A DNA stretch of 7,113 nucleotides from Myxococcales bacterium (GTDB lineage: Bacteria; Myxococcota_A; Polyangia; Polyangiales; Polyangiaceae), in NCBI GenBank assembly GCA_025362165.1, contig JANYHY010000179.1, forward strand, positions 1-7,113, written 5' to 3'. The notes under the pieces were generated by a model. The model saw only the letters and a list, made by a program, of their open reading frames with translations. It was not told where the DNA came from and ran no database searches. The position numbers and the translations under genes were made by a program. Numbering within the stretch: position 1 is the stretch's first letter; every line of letters starts with the position of its first letter. Positions 6,242 through 7,113 of this stretch are shown in pieces.

Positions 6242-7006
6242 CTATTCGATGTAGATGCGGATGAACGACGCAGCGGCTTTGCTGCCGGCCGGCGGGGGAT
6301 CGCCCGCCTCGCTGTTGACGTTGCCCGTGTACGTGAGCGTCGGGATGGTGAGATCCGCGATCGGGAACGTCGACTGCTTGCAGCCCGCTGGCGGAGTCAC
6401 CTTGAGCTTGATCGAGGCGCCGACAGGGACGTTGTAGAAGATGCCGCTCGGCGTCTTGCCGTCGATGACCGACGTCTGACCCGGATCCGGGAAGCCCGAA
6501 GCCGCGAAATACAGCAATTTCTCGCTGCCTGGAGTGGCGAAAGCGACGGTGGACCCTTGCGCCGTCGGGCAGCCGCCTCCGCGCGCGTAGACTCGGAAGG
6601 AGACGACCGCGAGCGTCGGGTCGATGCCGGTGAGCGTCGCTTCGAGCAGCTGTTGCGTGCCTGCGGGGACGAAGCTGGTGTCGCCGCGATCGCTGTCGCC
6701 GGAGACGATCATCTCTTGCTCGATGAGCTTCACGTAGCCCGGGTTGGTCACGGTCATCGACACGGGCGTGGCCTTCGCAACGCTGAGCGACCAAAAGCCT
6801 TTGTCGTCGGTCGTCGCGCTCCCGGTGCCGATCGTGACTGTCGCGCCCTTGATCGGCGAGCCCGCACCAAAGCCGACGATGCGGCCCTTGAGCATCGCGT
6901 TGTTGGGGTTGCTCGTGTCCCCGCCGCCGCCGTCGACTGGGTTGTTCGTAGCGGGCGTCGAGCTACAGGCCACCAACAAAGTTGCAAGCAAAAGTGCGTT
7001 CTTCAT
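6242..7006 (-). CDS. Lipoprotein with carboxypeptidase-regulatory-like domain
   Basis: The product is a 254-residue predicted lipoprotein. Residues 1-14 are a short signal ending in the lipobox LVAC (Cys14), then a Ser/Thr/Pro/Asn/Gly linker (15-37). Residues about 38-105 resemble a carboxypeptidase regulatory-like beta-sandwich: MLKGRIVGFGAGSPIKGATVTI, then TDDKGFWSLSV and the 'NPGYVKL' turn. The remaining 150 residues are beta-rich with Gly/Pro turns, with single cysteines in GGGCP and AGCKQ that may pair; I do not recognise a catalytic motif. Such domains usually act in binding or structure, and the function here is unknown. ATG 7006 is chosen because GGAGATGAG precedes it and the lipobox is then at the right distance; a longer in-frame reading to 7072 adds 22 residues with no signal logic. 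The stop TAG (6242-6244) is four bases from the proposed CTG of the next gene. Confidence 0.82.
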   Translation of the reverse strand: MKNALLLATLLVACSSTPATNNPVDGGGGDTSNPNNAMLKGRIVGFGAGSPIKGATVTIGTGSATTDDKGFWSLSVAKATPVSMTVTNPGYVKLIEQEMIVSGDSDRGDTSFVPAGTQQLLEATLTGIDPTLAVVSFRVYARGGGCPTAQGSTVAFATPGSEKLLYFAASGFPDPGQTSVIDGKTPSGIFYNVPVGASIKLKVTPPAGCKQSTFPIADLTIPTLTYTGNVNSEAGDPPPAGSKAAASFIRIYIE

Positions 7007-7010
7007 CTCA

Positions 7011-7015
7011 TCTCC
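7011..7015 (-). promoter_or_regulatory. Shine-Dalgarno of the 7006 lipoprotein gene
   Basis: On the minus strand GGAGA lies about four bases before the ATG at 7006, in the 25-base AT-rich gap after the upstream stop. It decides the start in favour of a 14-residue lipoprotein signal. Confidence 0.6.
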
Positions 7016-7031
7016 AAATTTAAAAGTACGG

Positions 7032-7112
7032 TCACGACTCGATGGTGATCGCCAACTTGTCGCGCAAGCCAAAGTAATCTTCGCTCACGCTAAATAGCAC
7101 GATCTCTTTCAT
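7032..7112 (-). CDS. 3' end of an unidentified gene, or a very short ORF, at the right edge
   Basis: Twenty-six codons, beginning with an ATG at 7112 one base from the window edge and ending in TGA at 7032-7034, read MKEIVLFSVSEDYFGLRDKL and then AITIES. The composition looks like real protein, and the frame is probably the C-terminus of a gene entering from the right, with the ATG internal. The stop lies 25 bases before the lipoprotein ATG, so it would be the first visible gene of the minus-strand operon. I cannot identify it from this fragment. Confidence 0.4.
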   Translation of the reverse strand: MKEIVLFSVSEDYFGLRDKLAITIES

Positions 7113-7113
7113 G

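Noticed and set aside
6159..6794. Minus-strand 211-codon frame overlapping the lipoprotein gene and the junction
   Set aside because: Extreme Arg/His content and out of frame with both supported genes; its presence does not explain the missing start of the sulfatase-like gene because the signal-peptide frame is a different one.
6029..7048. Long plus-strand open frame (339 codons) opposite the lipoprotein gene and the start of the sulfatase-like gene
   Set aside because: Very Arg/Ala/Asp-rich antisense translation without motifs, opposing a frame with a clear ribosome site and lipobox.

Overview
The base composition is high-GC throughout, most coding frames prefer G or C at the third position, and envelope genes (LptA/LptB, an OmpA-like lipoprotein, several other lipoproteins) dominate. 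This points to a Gram-negative, diderm bacterium. The lipoprotein style (a short signal, then a Gly/Pro/Asn/Asp-rich linker) and the mix of families fit a myxobacterium-like member of Myxococcota. That placement is an inference from style, not a marker-gene result.

Layout. (1) Positions 1-1568, plus strand: the 3' end of an unrecognised Ala-rich helical protein, then lptA and lptB. lptA and lptB overlap by ATGA and supply the periplasmic bridge protein and the cytoplasmic ATPase of lipopolysaccharide transport. (2) Positions 1587-2153, minus strand, convergent with lptB: a lipoprotein with a C-terminal OmpA/Pal-type peptidoglycan-binding domain. (3) Positions 2154-2319: a divergent intergenic region with four copies of the hexamer CCAACG, one inverted. 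(4) Positions 2320-4145, plus strand: a two-gene unit made of an unrecognised 210-residue protein and a FemAB-like (DUF482, GNAT-fold) acyltransferase starting at TTG, with stop and start overlapping. (5) Positions 4160-7112, minus strand, apparently one operon transcribed from right to left: the 3' end of an unidentified gene at the edge, a small lipoprotein with a carboxypeptidase-regulatory-like fold, a sulfatase-fold lipoprotein, and gloB (glyoxalase II). The last two are joined by TAATG.

The common theme is the cell envelope: LPS transport, anchoring of outer membrane to peptidoglycan, a FemAB-like peptidoglycan-type acyltransferase, and two further predicted lipoproteins. GloB is the only clearly cytosolic metabolic enzyme, and its place behind a sulfatase-like lipoprotein is unexpected.

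I see no RNA genes, insertion sequences, CRISPR arrays or phage genes. The most useful points are these. The sulfatase-like gene seems to be mis-started if only ATG/GTG/TTG are allowed: a lipoprotein signal lies just upstream, reachable from a CTG codon. The same protein has Thr where true sulfatases carry the formylglycine Cys. The FemAB-like protein carries what looks like a short insertion. The intergenic CCAACG cluster could be an operator. I found no clear-cut new defence or mobile system.
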